The position numbers and the translations under genes were made by a program. A stretch of 64,000 nt of DNA from Formosimonas limnophila (GTDB lineage: Bacteria; Pseudomonadota; Gammaproteobacteria; Burkholderiales; Burkholderiaceae): contig NZ_BMZG01000001.1 in NCBI RefSeq assembly GCF_014652675.1, positions 1 through 64,000 on the forward strand, given 5' to 3'. Of the stretch, positions 10,920-23,000 are shown piece by piece (position 1 is the first letter of the stretch; the number at the start of each line of letters is the position of its first letter). The notes under the pieces were generated by a model. The model did no database searches. It worked only from the letters and a program-made list of their open reading frames with translations, and was not told where the DNA came from.

Positions 10920-11888
10920 TGCAATGCGCAGAGCGATTTGGCTGGCGAGCTGTAATGTGGCTTCCCACACATCGCCTTTGGATAAACCTTTGGCCATGCG
11001 GTCAAGCTCTGCCGTTCGTGTCAGCGCATTTTTGAGAAAAGGTGTGGTTAAGGCGCGCAGCGCGGTCGGCATGAGTTTTTCTCGTGCGCCCCAGATGCGG
11101 TGTTCGCGCATCAGACTGGGCAGGTGGCCGCCACCATCCAATTCAATTTTTAAGCGGGTGAGGGCGCGAATGTCCTCAAATAAAGACCATTGCACCAAAA
11201 CAATGGCTTCGCCCTCAGCTTTGAGCCCTTCAATCATTCGACACGTTCGAGCCACATCACCCGCGAGCAAAGACTCAGTGAGCGAAAACACATCATAGCG
11301 CGCCACGTTAAATATGCTGTTGTGAATGTCTTCGTCAGAGAGCGTACCCGCTGGAAAGAGTAGGGCGAGTTTCTGAATCTCTTGGTGCGCGGCAATCAAA
11401 TTGCCCTCAAATTGCTGCGCCATCAGTTGGAGCGCGGCGGGGCTCGCGCTCATATTTTGTTGTTTGAGTCGTTCGGCAATCCAGCGCGGTAATTGAGTCA
11501 GTGAAATACTGCCAATCTCAATCGGGTCAGCTGCTTGTGCTAATTGCTTGAACCAAACGCTGTTTTTGCTGGTTTTGTCCAAGCGCGGCAGCGTGACCAT
11601 GATGAGCACACCATCTGAGAGTTGCTGACAAATGGTTTTGAGCGCGTCGCCGCCATCTTTGCCGGGTTTGCCTGTCGGGATGCGCAGCTCGATGATTTTT
11701 TTGTCACCAAACAGCGACAGACTGCGCTGAGCGTCAAGTACAGGCGCCCAGTTGAATTGCCCCTCAATGCTGAACACTTCACGCTCACTGTAGCCAGCAG
11801 ACCGTGCGCGTGCACGCCAAGCATCGACCTGCTCCTGAACCAGCAGGGCTTCGTCGCTGCAGATAACCGTTAGTGGTGCGAGGCTCAT
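10908..11888 (-). CDS. holA: DNA polymerase III subunit delta
   Basis: A 326-aa clamp-loader subunit (AAA+ fold without a full ATP site) that opens the beta clamp during replication. Family features include the N-terminal block LVQEQVDAWRARARSAGYSERE, the middle DKTSKNSVWFKQL, and the C-terminal region ending in QIALRIAQKK. It shares its start base region with the lptE stop (position 11888), showing tight coupling in the leuS-lptE-holA operon, a gene order conserved in beta- and gammaproteobacteria. Confidence 0.92.
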   Translation of the reverse strand: MSLAPLTVICSDEALLVQEQVDAWRARARSAGYSEREVFSIEGQFNWAPVLDAQRSLSLFGDKKIIELRIPTGKPGKDGGDALKTICQQLSDGVLIMVTLPRLDKTSKNSVWFKQLAQAADPIEIGSISLTQLPRWIAERLKQQNMSASPAALQLMAQQFEGNLIAAHQEIQKLALLFPAGTLSDEDIHNSIFNVARYDVFSLTESLLAGDVARTCRMIEGLKAEGEAIVLVQWSLFEDIRALTRLKIELDGGGHLPSLMREHRIWGAREKLMPTALRALTTPFLKNALTRTAELDRMAKGLSKGDVWEATLQLASQIALRIAQKK

Positions 11889-12409
11889 TATTGGGCAGCG
11901 TTGGTGAGGCGAATCGCGCGCAGGCGATATTGAATCTGATTGGCCAACTCCAAATCCATGTCATCGGCCAAGCGTGCTTCCTCTAAATCCAAACCCGTGA
12001 TATATCCATCGGCTGCTGACAAGGTTCGGGTGACCGTCAGTCGTGTCGGGGCAATGAGAGGTTGCTTATTGGCATCGTAAGCCTGAATTGTCACACTGCC
12101 GAACAGGCGGTATTCGGTGATACGACCTTGAGAGTTTTTGGTCAGGATGTCTTTACTGTGGCTCACGTCGCCGATTTCGGTGGTGACTTGTGCAGGAGTA
12201 GTTTTACCCACAACGCGGACTTGGCCGCGCATGAGGTTGGCCAGATTTTGAGCGATGTTCGACTCAGTGTCGCCGACAATGCTCAAGGTCTGATAGGTCA
12301 TCAAAGTCGCACTGCCGGCATTTTGTGAGCCACGCAGGTGAAAACCACATGCTGTTAATGCTGAGACACACAGGACGATGGTGCTGATTTTGCGTAAGTA
12401 ATGAAACAT
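11888..12409 (-). CDS. lptE: LPS-assembly lipoprotein LptE
   Basis: A 173-aa outer-membrane lipoprotein that plugs LptD and helps insert lipopolysaccharide. The start at 12409 (MFHYLRKIS) gives a lipoprotein signal with the lipobox LTAC, followed by GFHLRGS, the hallmark of mature LptE. The frame could extend 9 codons upstream into the leuS end, but that would bury the signal peptide. It lies 16 bases after leuS and abuts holA. Confidence 0.93.
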   Translation of the reverse strand: MFHYLRKISTIVLCVSALTACGFHLRGSQNAGSATLMTYQTLSIVGDTESNIAQNLANLMRGQVRVVGKTTPAQVTTEIGDVSHSKDILTKNSQGRITEYRLFGSVTIQAYDANKQPLIAPTRLTVTRTLSAADGYITGLDLEEARLADDMDLELANQIQYRLRAIRLTNAAQ

Positions 12410-12425
12410 GGGGTTCCTTTTATGT

Positions 12426-16580
<4,155 letters not shown>

Positions 16581-16599
16581 GCTGACTTGTTATGTCCGA

Positions 16600-16770
16600 A
16601 CTTACCGTTCTTTGCCAGTTCACTGGCTTTGACATAGGCGGTGTTTTTTGCCATGTTCTGCGCGTCATACGCATCAAGGTAGGGTCCATCTGTGACATGC
16701 CTTGCGCGATGTTATCGCAAAATTTAAGCTGTTTTTGAGTGATTGGCATATTTGGCTTATCTAAACGCAT
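16600..16770 (-). pseudogene. Small-terminase-like gene, truncated and frameshifted (copy 1)
   Basis: This is the broken counterpart of the gene at 18499-18912. DNA identity is obvious from about 16600 to 16770 (for example CACTGGCTTTGACATA and GCGTCATACGC). It starts as MRLDKPNMPITQKQLKF, then one base is missing near 16686 (GGTAGGGTCCATC against GGTAGGCATCTACC in the intact copy), which shifts the frame. The 3' half is absent: homology stops at ~16600, about 20 bases from the puuB stop, so this is one edge of the old element. Confidence 0.8.
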
Positions 16771-16990
16771 CCGCTTCAATGTAACGCCCGACTGGGTTCA
16801 TGCACACGGCGCACTGCCCATTCAGTATCAAGCTGCCTTTTTCTGCTTTGCCTGACGCATTAAACATGGTTGTGACATTTTTGCAATGGCTGCAATACAC
16901 ATTTTCTAAAATGTTCTTTTTGTCGTCAATGGATAGCAAACTCCATAACTGAGCGGCTTGTGGTGTGAATTTAGGGAGTTTGAGGGTCAT
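16757..16990 (-). CDS. CxxC zinc-binding-like mini-protein (copy 1)
   Basis: A 77-aa protein with two Cys pairs, CSHC near residue 33 and CAVC near 60, spaced as in a small zinc finger. It differs from the copy at 18899-19132 at only two residues (Thr9/Ala and Lys25/Arg). The start overlaps the stop of the upstream putAbiC gene (ATGA). Function is unknown. Position just before TerS in a satellite-like element suggests a role in packaging or late regulation, but that is inference. Confidence 0.7.
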   Translation of the reverse strand: MTLKLPKFTPQAAQLWSLLSIDDKKNILENVYCSHCKNVTTMFNASGKAEKGSLILNGQCAVCMNPVGRYIEADAFR

Positions 16991-17946
16991 TTTTTATGCA
17001 ATATGACTGGTTTTGCCTTGTATGCAGCTTCAGTGATTTCGATACTGAAAAAACCATCCATGCCAGGAAACTCACGCTTGATTAATCGTCTTAGATTTAT
17101 AGCTTTAAGATGTTCGAATAATCCCGATTTTTCGGCTGCGAGTCCCAAGCCCTCCCGTCCCTCTTTAACAAACAAAATATTCATCGCTAAAGCAATCAAT
17201 TCAGCCTCTGTTAGCTGCGCTTTAAAAAAGCGGATATTTTCCCATTTTAGTTTTCCTTCTTGCTCAAGTTCTTGCTTAAGCAACTGATATGTTATTCGAA
17301 ATATGTTGGAATGTTCTTTTAAAAAAGAATCGTAATTTATAAGTGCTGGATAACCTGTAGCCAAAAGAAAATTTCCCCAATCGTCAAAATTGCTACCATC
17401 ATACTTACTCAACTCATAAATTGTAGATGTAGTAGGGTCCATAAAAATAAATTCAGGGTAGAGAGGCGTTTCTTTTTCCCAATTAAGAAAATTTTTCAAA
17501 TTAATATTTTTAGCTGTAGATAAAAATTTCAAATACTGTTTACCTCTGTAATCATGTTTTTGATTATCGTTTTTTTCAGTTAATACCGCATCATTTAATG
17601 CGCGTACATAAGCCTCATACATTTTCAAAAAATTAGTTGTTTGGGCAGCTTCTCTGTCTTTTTCCTTTCCCTCTGCATACCTTTGCTCTTCAAGTTTAAG
17701 CTGCTCAGAGATTAGTTCATTTGCTTTAATCTGGGCTTTAAAAGCTCTATATACCAACCAAGCTGATAGCAAGCCAATAAACGGTGCTGTTGTGCCGCCA
17801 ATGGTATCGCCAACTTGACCCAAGTTAGTAAAATCACCAATCCAAGGGCGTGTAAACAACCAAGGTAAGATAAAAATCCCCAATAGCCCTAAGCAAAGCA
17901 CAATAGTGACCTCATGTTTTTTAAACCAGTCCAATGTTTTTTTCAT
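16987..17946 (-). CDS. putAbiC-type phage abortive infection membrane protein (copy 1)
   Basis: A protein of ~319 aa, start at ATG 17946 (MKKTLDWF). Two N-terminal transmembrane helices (~residues 13-31 and 50-70) frame the motif GQVGDTIGGTTAPFIGLLSAWLVYRAF. A charged coiled-coil linker and a cytoplasmic domain with TTNFLKMYEAYVRAL follow. This layout matches the family annotated as putative phage abortive infection protein (putAbiC). The C-terminal half resembles the protein at 19129 (GFFSIEIT...YKAKPVIL), but the two are clearly divergent. AT-rich compared with core genes. No direct evidence shows abortive infection activity here. Confidence 0.65.
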   Translation of the reverse strand: MKKTLDWFKKHEVTIVLCLGLLGIFILPWLFTRPWIGDFTNLGQVGDTIGGTTAPFIGLLSAWLVYRAFKAQIKANELISEQLKLEEQRYAEGKEKDREAAQTTNFLKMYEAYVRALNDAVLTEKNDNQKHDYRGKQYLKFLSTAKNINLKNFLNWEKETPLYPEFIFMDPTTSTIYELSKYDGSNFDDWGNFLLATGYPALINYDSFLKEHSNIFRITYQLLKQELEQEGKLKWENIRFFKAQLTEAELIALAMNILFVKEGREGLGLAAEKSGLFEHLKAINLRRLIKREFPGMDGFFSIEITEAAYKAKPVILHKK

Positions 17947-17948
17947 CC

Positions 17949-17983
17949 TCAAATCTCCAATTTAGGCACGCCTTAACAATCTT
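17949..17983 (-). pseudogene. Remnant of the 3' end of a type ISP R-M gene
   Basis: About 34 bases just upstream of putAbiC copy 1 (AAATCTCCAATTTAGGCA, then GCCTTAACAATCTT) nearly match the last ~11 codons of the type ISP gene at 20040-20075. One base is lost, shifting the frame. It shows that the outer element once carried the same restriction gene and lost it by deletion. Confidence 0.7.
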
Positions 17984-17996
17984 AAAATCACGGATA

Positions 17997-18164
17997 TTAA
18001 CTGATAACCATGGTTTTTGTGACTTCATTTGGTGATTCATGAAAGCTCACCTGTCCTGCTGTATCCGTGAATAGAGCCAATACAGTGTTGTCGCCCAGCA
18101 AAGCACGGTCAATGTTGTTGATGTCTTTTGGCGGTTTTGCGGTGTTTGGTTTTTCGGCGGCCAT
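17997..18164 (-). pseudogene. Integrase 5' fragment (copy 1)
   Basis: Reading leftward from 18164, the first ~41 codons (MAAEKPNTAKPPKDINNID...TDTAGQVS) match the N terminus of the integrase at 26825-28117 with few changes. Homology then breaks near 18045 and the frame ends at a TAA (17997) after 14 unrelated codons. The upstream leader DNA (18165-18322) also matches the leader of the intact integrase. The gene is dead and marks the inner edge of the deleted outer satellite. Confidence 0.85.
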
Positions 18165-18262
18165 TTATTTGTGTGTCCGTTGGTTCGATTTGGATGTTGT
18201 TCTCATAACGGATACACAAGTTGTTTTTCGTCTATGGCTGCCAAGGGTTGGCTTGGGATAGC

Positions 18263-18287
18263 AAAAAGCCCGCAATTGCGCGGGCTT
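18263..18287 (-). terminator. Terminator-like hairpin copied with the integrase leader
   Basis: GCCCG and CGGGC arms with a run of A (T on the minus strand) duplicate the hairpin at 28282-28306 downstream of tRNA-Met. It belongs to the duplicated integrase leader of the outer element. Confidence 0.6.
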
Positions 18288-18322
18288 CATGTTTTTTCAT
18301 GCTAACGTCAGGTGACGTCTGA

Positions 18323-18333
18323 CGAATCAGGGA
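18323..18333. repeat. Satellite attachment-site repeat (outer end)
   Basis: CGAATCAGGGA is an exact copy of bases 28357-28367 in the T-arm/acceptor part of tRNA-Met (13 bases with one mismatch if extended left by GA/GG). Both copies sit beside a duplicated integrase leader containing GCTAACGTC and GGTGACGT. This makes it the likely junction between the decayed outer element and the intact inner element. The core is short, so exact crossover limits are uncertain. Confidence 0.65.
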
Positions 18334-18391
18334 CAAGTAAAAACACATGAAAGCCAATAAAATAAACAAATAAGAAAAACGATTTCTTTTT

Positions 18392-18414
18392 CGGATACAC
18401 AAACGGATACACAA
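18392..18414. repeat. Tandem integrase arm-type repeats, outer end
   Basis: Two adjacent copies of CGGATACACAAA lie just inside the attachment repeat. The same 11-12-base word recurs at 18208-18219 and near the integrase (28118-28130 and 28178-28188 inverted; 28215-28226 and 28227-28238 direct). The distribution at both element ends is what arm-type binding sites of a tyrosine integrase look like. Confidence 0.65.
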
Positions 18415-18462
18415 AATAAAAAACGCTTCTGAAAATCCTATGGGTGTCGCCTCGATTTTCAG
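18415..18462 (-). terminator. Candidate terminator at the end of the satellite operon
   Basis: Nine-base arms CTGAAAATC and GATTTTCAG (18429-18437 and 18454-18462) enclose a 16-base loop. On the minus strand they are followed by GCG and a T-rich run. It lies ~37 bases after the TerS-like stop, so it probably ends the long minus-strand transcript. The loop is large, so strength is uncertain. Confidence 0.45.
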
Positions 18463-18498
18463 TGTTAGATGAGACTGTCATTTAACAAAAACTCATGG

Positions 18499-18912
18499 CT
18501 ATTTGACTACGATAACCGTTGCCCCGCCAAAGCGAGGTTTGTTTTCAATTTTTTCAGGTTTATTGTACCCGTGTATTTTATTGAGTAGTTTGATGGTTTT
18601 GAGCCTTTGACTAATTTTGCGTTTTGATTTTGCCAGTTTGAGGGTTTCAAGCTCCTCAATTAAAGCAATGGTTAGCTCTCGGTTTAATTGCAAAATCTGC
18701 TCTTTTTCTTGCTGCCTGAATAATGCAATTTTTGCCATAATCTTACCGTTTTTAGTCAGCTCACTGGCTTTGACATAAGCGGTGTTTCTTGCCATGTTAT
18801 GCGCGTCATACGCGTCAAGGTAGGCATCTACCTGCGACATACCTTGTGTGATGTTATCGTAAAATTTAAGCTGCTTTTGAGTGAGTGGCATATTTTGGTT
18901 ATCTAAACGCAT
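18499..18912 (-). CDS. Small terminase subunit-like protein (TerS)
   Basis: About 137 aa. The N-terminal part (MPLTQKQLKFYDNITQGMSQ...YDAHNMARNTAYVKASEL) fits the Terminase_2 pattern: LTxKQxxF, a helix-turn-helix, then a string of helices ending in Lys-rich sequence. Small terminases recognise phage DNA for packaging. No large terminase or capsid gene is present, so any packaging must use a helper phage. The start at 18912 overlaps the end of the CxxC gene; TTG 18921 or ATG 18891 are alternatives. It is the last gene of the element, the usual place of terS in PICI satellites. Confidence 0.65.
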   Translation of the reverse strand: MRLDNQNMPLTQKQLKFYDNITQGMSQVDAYLDAYDAHNMARNTAYVKASELTKNGKIMAKIALFRQQEKEQILQLNRELTIALIEELETLKLAKSKRKISQRLKTIKLLNKIHGYNKPEKIENKPRFGGATVIVVK

Positions 18913-19132
18913 CCGCTTCAATGTAACGCCCGACGGGGTTCATGCACACGGCGCACTGCCCATTCAGTATCAAGCTGCCTTTTTCTGCCTTGCCTGACGC
19001 ATTAAACATGGTTGTGACATTTTTGCAATGGCTGCAATACACATTTTCTAAAATGTTTCTTTTATCGTCAATGGATAGCAAGCTCCATAACTGGGCTGCT
19101 TGTGGTGCGAATTTAGGGAGTTTGAGGGTCAT
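18899..19132 (-). CDS. CxxC zinc-binding-like mini-protein (copy 2)
   Basis: A 77-aa protein with Cys pairs CSHC and CAVC (residues ~33-36 and 60-63), likely coordinating one metal ion. It is 75/77 identical to the copy at 16757. It starts in an ATGA overlap with the putAbiC stop and its own end overlaps the TerS start, so the three are translated as a coupled set. I do not recognise a characterised family. The strong conservation between copies, compared with their neighbours, argues that it is or was under selection. Confidence 0.75.
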   Translation of the reverse strand: MTLKLPKFAPQAAQLWSLLSIDDKRNILENVYCSHCKNVTTMFNASGKAEKGSLILNGQCAVCMNPVGRYIEADAFR

Positions 19133-20037
19133 TTTTTATCCAATATGACTGGGTTTGCCTTGTATTTATCTTCAGTGATTTTGATGTTAAAAAAGCCGTC
19201 AGAATCAGCCTCATTTTTGAGTAAGGAAACAAATAACTGAGTTTTTAAGTGCTTAAATAGGCCTGCTTTCTTAGCCACTTCTGCCAAACCATCACGCCCT
19301 TCATCATCCCATAAACAATTTACCGCCATTAATATCAACTCATCTTCTGTTAACTGCGCTCTAAAAAATCGAATGTTGTCCCATTTTTGAGTACCATCTT
19401 GAATTAATTCTCTTTTAAGTAAATGATAAGTTATGCGCAGTAATGGGGCATATTTATAAAAATCATTATTTTTAAGATGGCTTGACACTGCCTCTTTTTC
19501 AATTGCATATAAAAGCTCGCTCTTACCTACTCCCACTCCTTTATTATCAAAAGAAACTATTGTGCTACCCCAAACAACACTCTTAATAGAGTGCCTGTCT
19601 TTAGCAGCCAAAGAAACATAAGTCTCATACATTTTCAAAAAATTAGTTGTTTTGGCCGTTTCTCTGTCTTTTACCTTTTCATCGTGATAAGCACGCAGCG
19701 CAAGCATCACAGTTGCAAGCCCAATAATTGGATTCAGCACACCGCCAAAAAAATCGCCAAATTGACCACGCAAGTCGTTCACAGTCGGCGCTTGAACTGG
19801 GGGTATTTCAGGCCATAACGGGATTTGCCAAACATACTTATAAAATAGCCATACAAATAATGATACGCCCACAAAGCCAAAAACATATTTAATGCTCGCT
19901 TTCATGCTCTTATAACCCATAATATTTTTAAATATTTCGTTAAAAAAATACAATATTACAACAGACAACACAAATAAAAGTGCCACGAATGTAAACAAGA
20001 CAATTTGCGTGAAAAGAATGCATGATAGAGTGCACAT
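19129..20037 (-). CDS. putAbiC-type phage abortive infection membrane protein (copy 2)
   Basis: About 302 aa from ATG 20037. It has two extra N-terminal hydrophobic segments, then the family core: a helix, GQFGDFFGGVLNPIIGLATVMLALRAY, and the cytoplasmic block TTNFLKMYETYVSLA. The C terminus (LTEDELILMAVN...GLFKHLKT...YKANPVILDKK) aligns with copy 1 but with many changes. A start at 19920 (MGYKSMK) would remove the first membrane helices. The gene begins right at the stop of the type ISP enzyme, so both are probably expressed together. The family is predicted to act in phage defence; activity here is not shown. Confidence 0.65.
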   Translation of the reverse strand: MCTLSCILFTQIVLFTFVALLFVLSVVILYFFNEIFKNIMGYKSMKASIKYVFGFVGVSLFVWLFYKYVWQIPLWPEIPPVQAPTVNDLRGQFGDFFGGVLNPIIGLATVMLALRAYHDEKVKDRETAKTTNFLKMYETYVSLAAKDRHSIKSVVWGSTIVSFDNKGVGVGKSELLYAIEKEAVSSHLKNNDFYKYAPLLRITYHLLKRELIQDGTQKWDNIRFFRAQLTEDELILMAVNCLWDDEGRDGLAEVAKKAGLFKHLKTQLFVSLLKNEADSDGFFNIKITEDKYKANPVILDKK

Positions 20038-20039
20038 CC

Positions 20040-23000
20040 TCAAATCTCCAATTTAGGCAATGCCTTAACAATCTTCACCGTCTCAATGCTCACGGTAATC
20101 ACCCGCTGCAATAATTCGAGTGGATAGCGTGCATTATTCATCGTTTCGATTGCCCAGTCGTTGGCGTCGTTGACGATGCCGCTGTCTTTGTGGGTGGTGA
20201 CGGATTGGCGTTCCATGACCCATTCGATGGCGGGTTTGCCGTTGACGATGTAGTCGTAGGCTTCAAGTGGGATGTCGGTGAGGGTGATTTTGGCGTTGTA
20301 TTCGATGCGAGTTTTGTTGTGTTTGATAGGCTTACCGTCTTCGTCTGTACCTGTGCCTTTACCAAACTTCATTTTGGTGACATAAAAATCTTTATCTGAC
20401 AAAGCCTGCACTGCCAATGCGCCACCCACGAAATTCACGGGGTAGGGTGCAACACTTTCATAATCCACATGCAACTCTGCTAAAGCACGCCCAGCTTGCA
20501 TGAACGCCTCAAAATCACGATAGGTTTTCACGCGAGGAATCCGTGGCAATTCTTTGGTGAGATTGTCGGCATAGCGGGTTTTATAGTCCTCTGAGTGCAA
20601 TAAGCCATAGGTGTAATAAAACACATCTTCTTTGCTGATGCTCGCACCTGCTGGCATTTGAGCAGCATAAAAGTCTGCAAAATGCGCCAAACCCGCATCG
20701 GTGATGCCGTCTTTGATTGTGTATTGACCTGCTGCACCATTAGACAAGCCCACTTCGGATGCATCGTCAAACATCTCACTTTGTGGCGTGGCGGCGTTGC
20801 TTGTGTCGCTGACGTTGGGTTCGTAGAGTTTGAGGGGGAAGCATTGTGCACCAGCTTCAAGCATATTTAAATCAACAATGCAGTCACTCATTAGCGATGA
20901 CACGCCATTCCTTGAGCCTTTCCCATTAATCAATATCACCCGATTTTCAGCCGAAGCGTCGGGGAAAATGCGGGGCATTTGATAAACCATCTCGTTAAAG
21001 CTTCTATCAAAATACAAAGCCGCTTTTGTAAAAGGGCGGTAAAGCGAGATAACAATTTTATTTGCAGCAAATTTAAATCTCCTTTGCTTTTCCAAATCCC
21101 ACTTTAATGCACGAGTCCAACTAATTTTTGAGTTTTCAAATGAAATAAAATCTTCTGTATTTGGTGGACAATTACTATTGATATATCTATCAACTTCTTC
21201 GTTATAAAAGTTAATGGTTAGACGCATATTTTTAGCTAGTAACTGCTTTGAATAGTTATAACACCATGCATCACGTTGTGTTTTAAGTCCACTTGAATAA
21301 TTCTCAAACAATACCTCACTACTCTTATCCTTCTTATCCCCCAAGCTGATGTGTTCACTAAAGCTGTCATCGCGCTGATTAATCCAATCGCCATGCACAT
21401 CAGGTGTGATATTGACCCAGCCATTGGCTGCGGTGATGCCTGTAATGCTGGCAAATTCGATTAGTTTTTCTTTTTTTTCACTGGTTTTTAAGTCATCACC
21501 AATGTTATGGTAATAAATATTTCCGTGACTCATTGATTGAGGATTTTTCACAAAAAAAGTAACAGCAATACCAGTCATGCTGCCACTCTCAAAAATATTT
21601 TGTCCTTCTTTTGCTTTGCCACGACTCAACATATTTTTACGAATATCACCTCGTAAATTCAACACATACATGTTTGTAAACTCGTCGGTCAAGCATTTAC
21701 GCATACCGTCCATTGCTGGCTTTTCAATAAATCCGCTTCCTGAAACAAACCCAATCACCCCAGCGTCTTTGATGCGGTCGCTCGCCCAGCGAATGGCGCG
21801 GATATAACTGTCATATAAAGCGTTTTTATTCGTGGCTTTTGATTTGGCAGCATAACTGTTACGAATCTCCTCATCCAATTTCGGATAAACCACATTGGCG
21901 TTATTATCGTTCGCAGATTCTTGCCCTGACGAATACGGCGGATTGCCAATAATCACCCGAATATCGAGTTTCTTTTGGCGTTTGCGACGGCTGCTGTTGG
22001 CTTCGAGTAACTCACTGACAAGGTCTTCCTTTTCGTTCATTTGGAAGGTGTCGGTGAGACAAATGCCATTGAACGGTTGATATTGAACTTCCGTATCAGG
22101 GTTCTGTTCTTTAATGAGGTCGTGGTACACCGATTCGATATTAATGGCGGCGATGTAGTAAGCCAATAATACCAACTCATTGGCGTGGATTTCGTGTTTG
22201 TATTTGTGCGCCAGTTGTTCGGGCGCGATAAGACCGCTTTGCAATAGTCGGGTGATGAATGTGCCTGTGCCTGTGAAGGGGTCAATGATGTGGACGTTGT
22301 CACTGCCCAGCGTTTGGTTAAATTCGCTTTTGAGGATGTCGTTCACGCTGTGAATAATAAAATCCACCACTTCCACGGGCGTATAGACAATGCCCAGCCG
22401 CTGGGTCATGCGTGGAAAGGCATTTCTAAAGAATTTGTCATACAACTCCACCACAATCTTTTGTTTGCCTGTGGCGTTGGTGATGCCTGCGGCGCGTTCT
22501 TTGACGCTGGTGTAGAAACGTTCTAGGGTATCGGTTTCCTTTTCGAGGTGGTGTTTTTCGAGCACATTGAGCACGTCTTGCATGGCAAGGCTCATCGGGT
22601 TGTTTTGGGCGAAGCTGTAGCCTTCAAACAGGGCATCAAACACGGGTTTGGTGATGAGGTGCTGGGCGAGCATTTCGACGATTTCGGCATCGGTGATTGC
22701 GCCATTGAGGTCGTCACGGATTTCATGGGCGAAGGCGTTAAATGCACTGATGGCTTCGGTGTTGTTTGGGTTTTCCAATATGGTTTGGATGCGAGTAATA
22801 TGCGTATTGGCAATTTTAGCGATGTCATTCGCCCAGTCTTCCCAGTGGTGACGGTTGCCACATTTATCAACGATTTTGGCGATGATGGCGCGTTCGATTT
22901 CGCCCACTTCAAAGGCCAGTTCGCCCTGAGCAGGAACGGGTGTATCTGCCGTGCCTATGGATGAGCCGCCGCGTCCTGTGTTTTTGTTTTTGATGGTTTT

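Noticed and set aside
18067-18261. Plus-strand open frame over the integrase remnant
   Set aside because: It is antisense to the duplicated integrase start and leader; it has no independent support.
18429-18462. Inverted repeat near the satellite end as a cos/pac packaging site
   Set aside because: Nothing in the sequence identifies a packaging site; a terminator role is the simpler reading.
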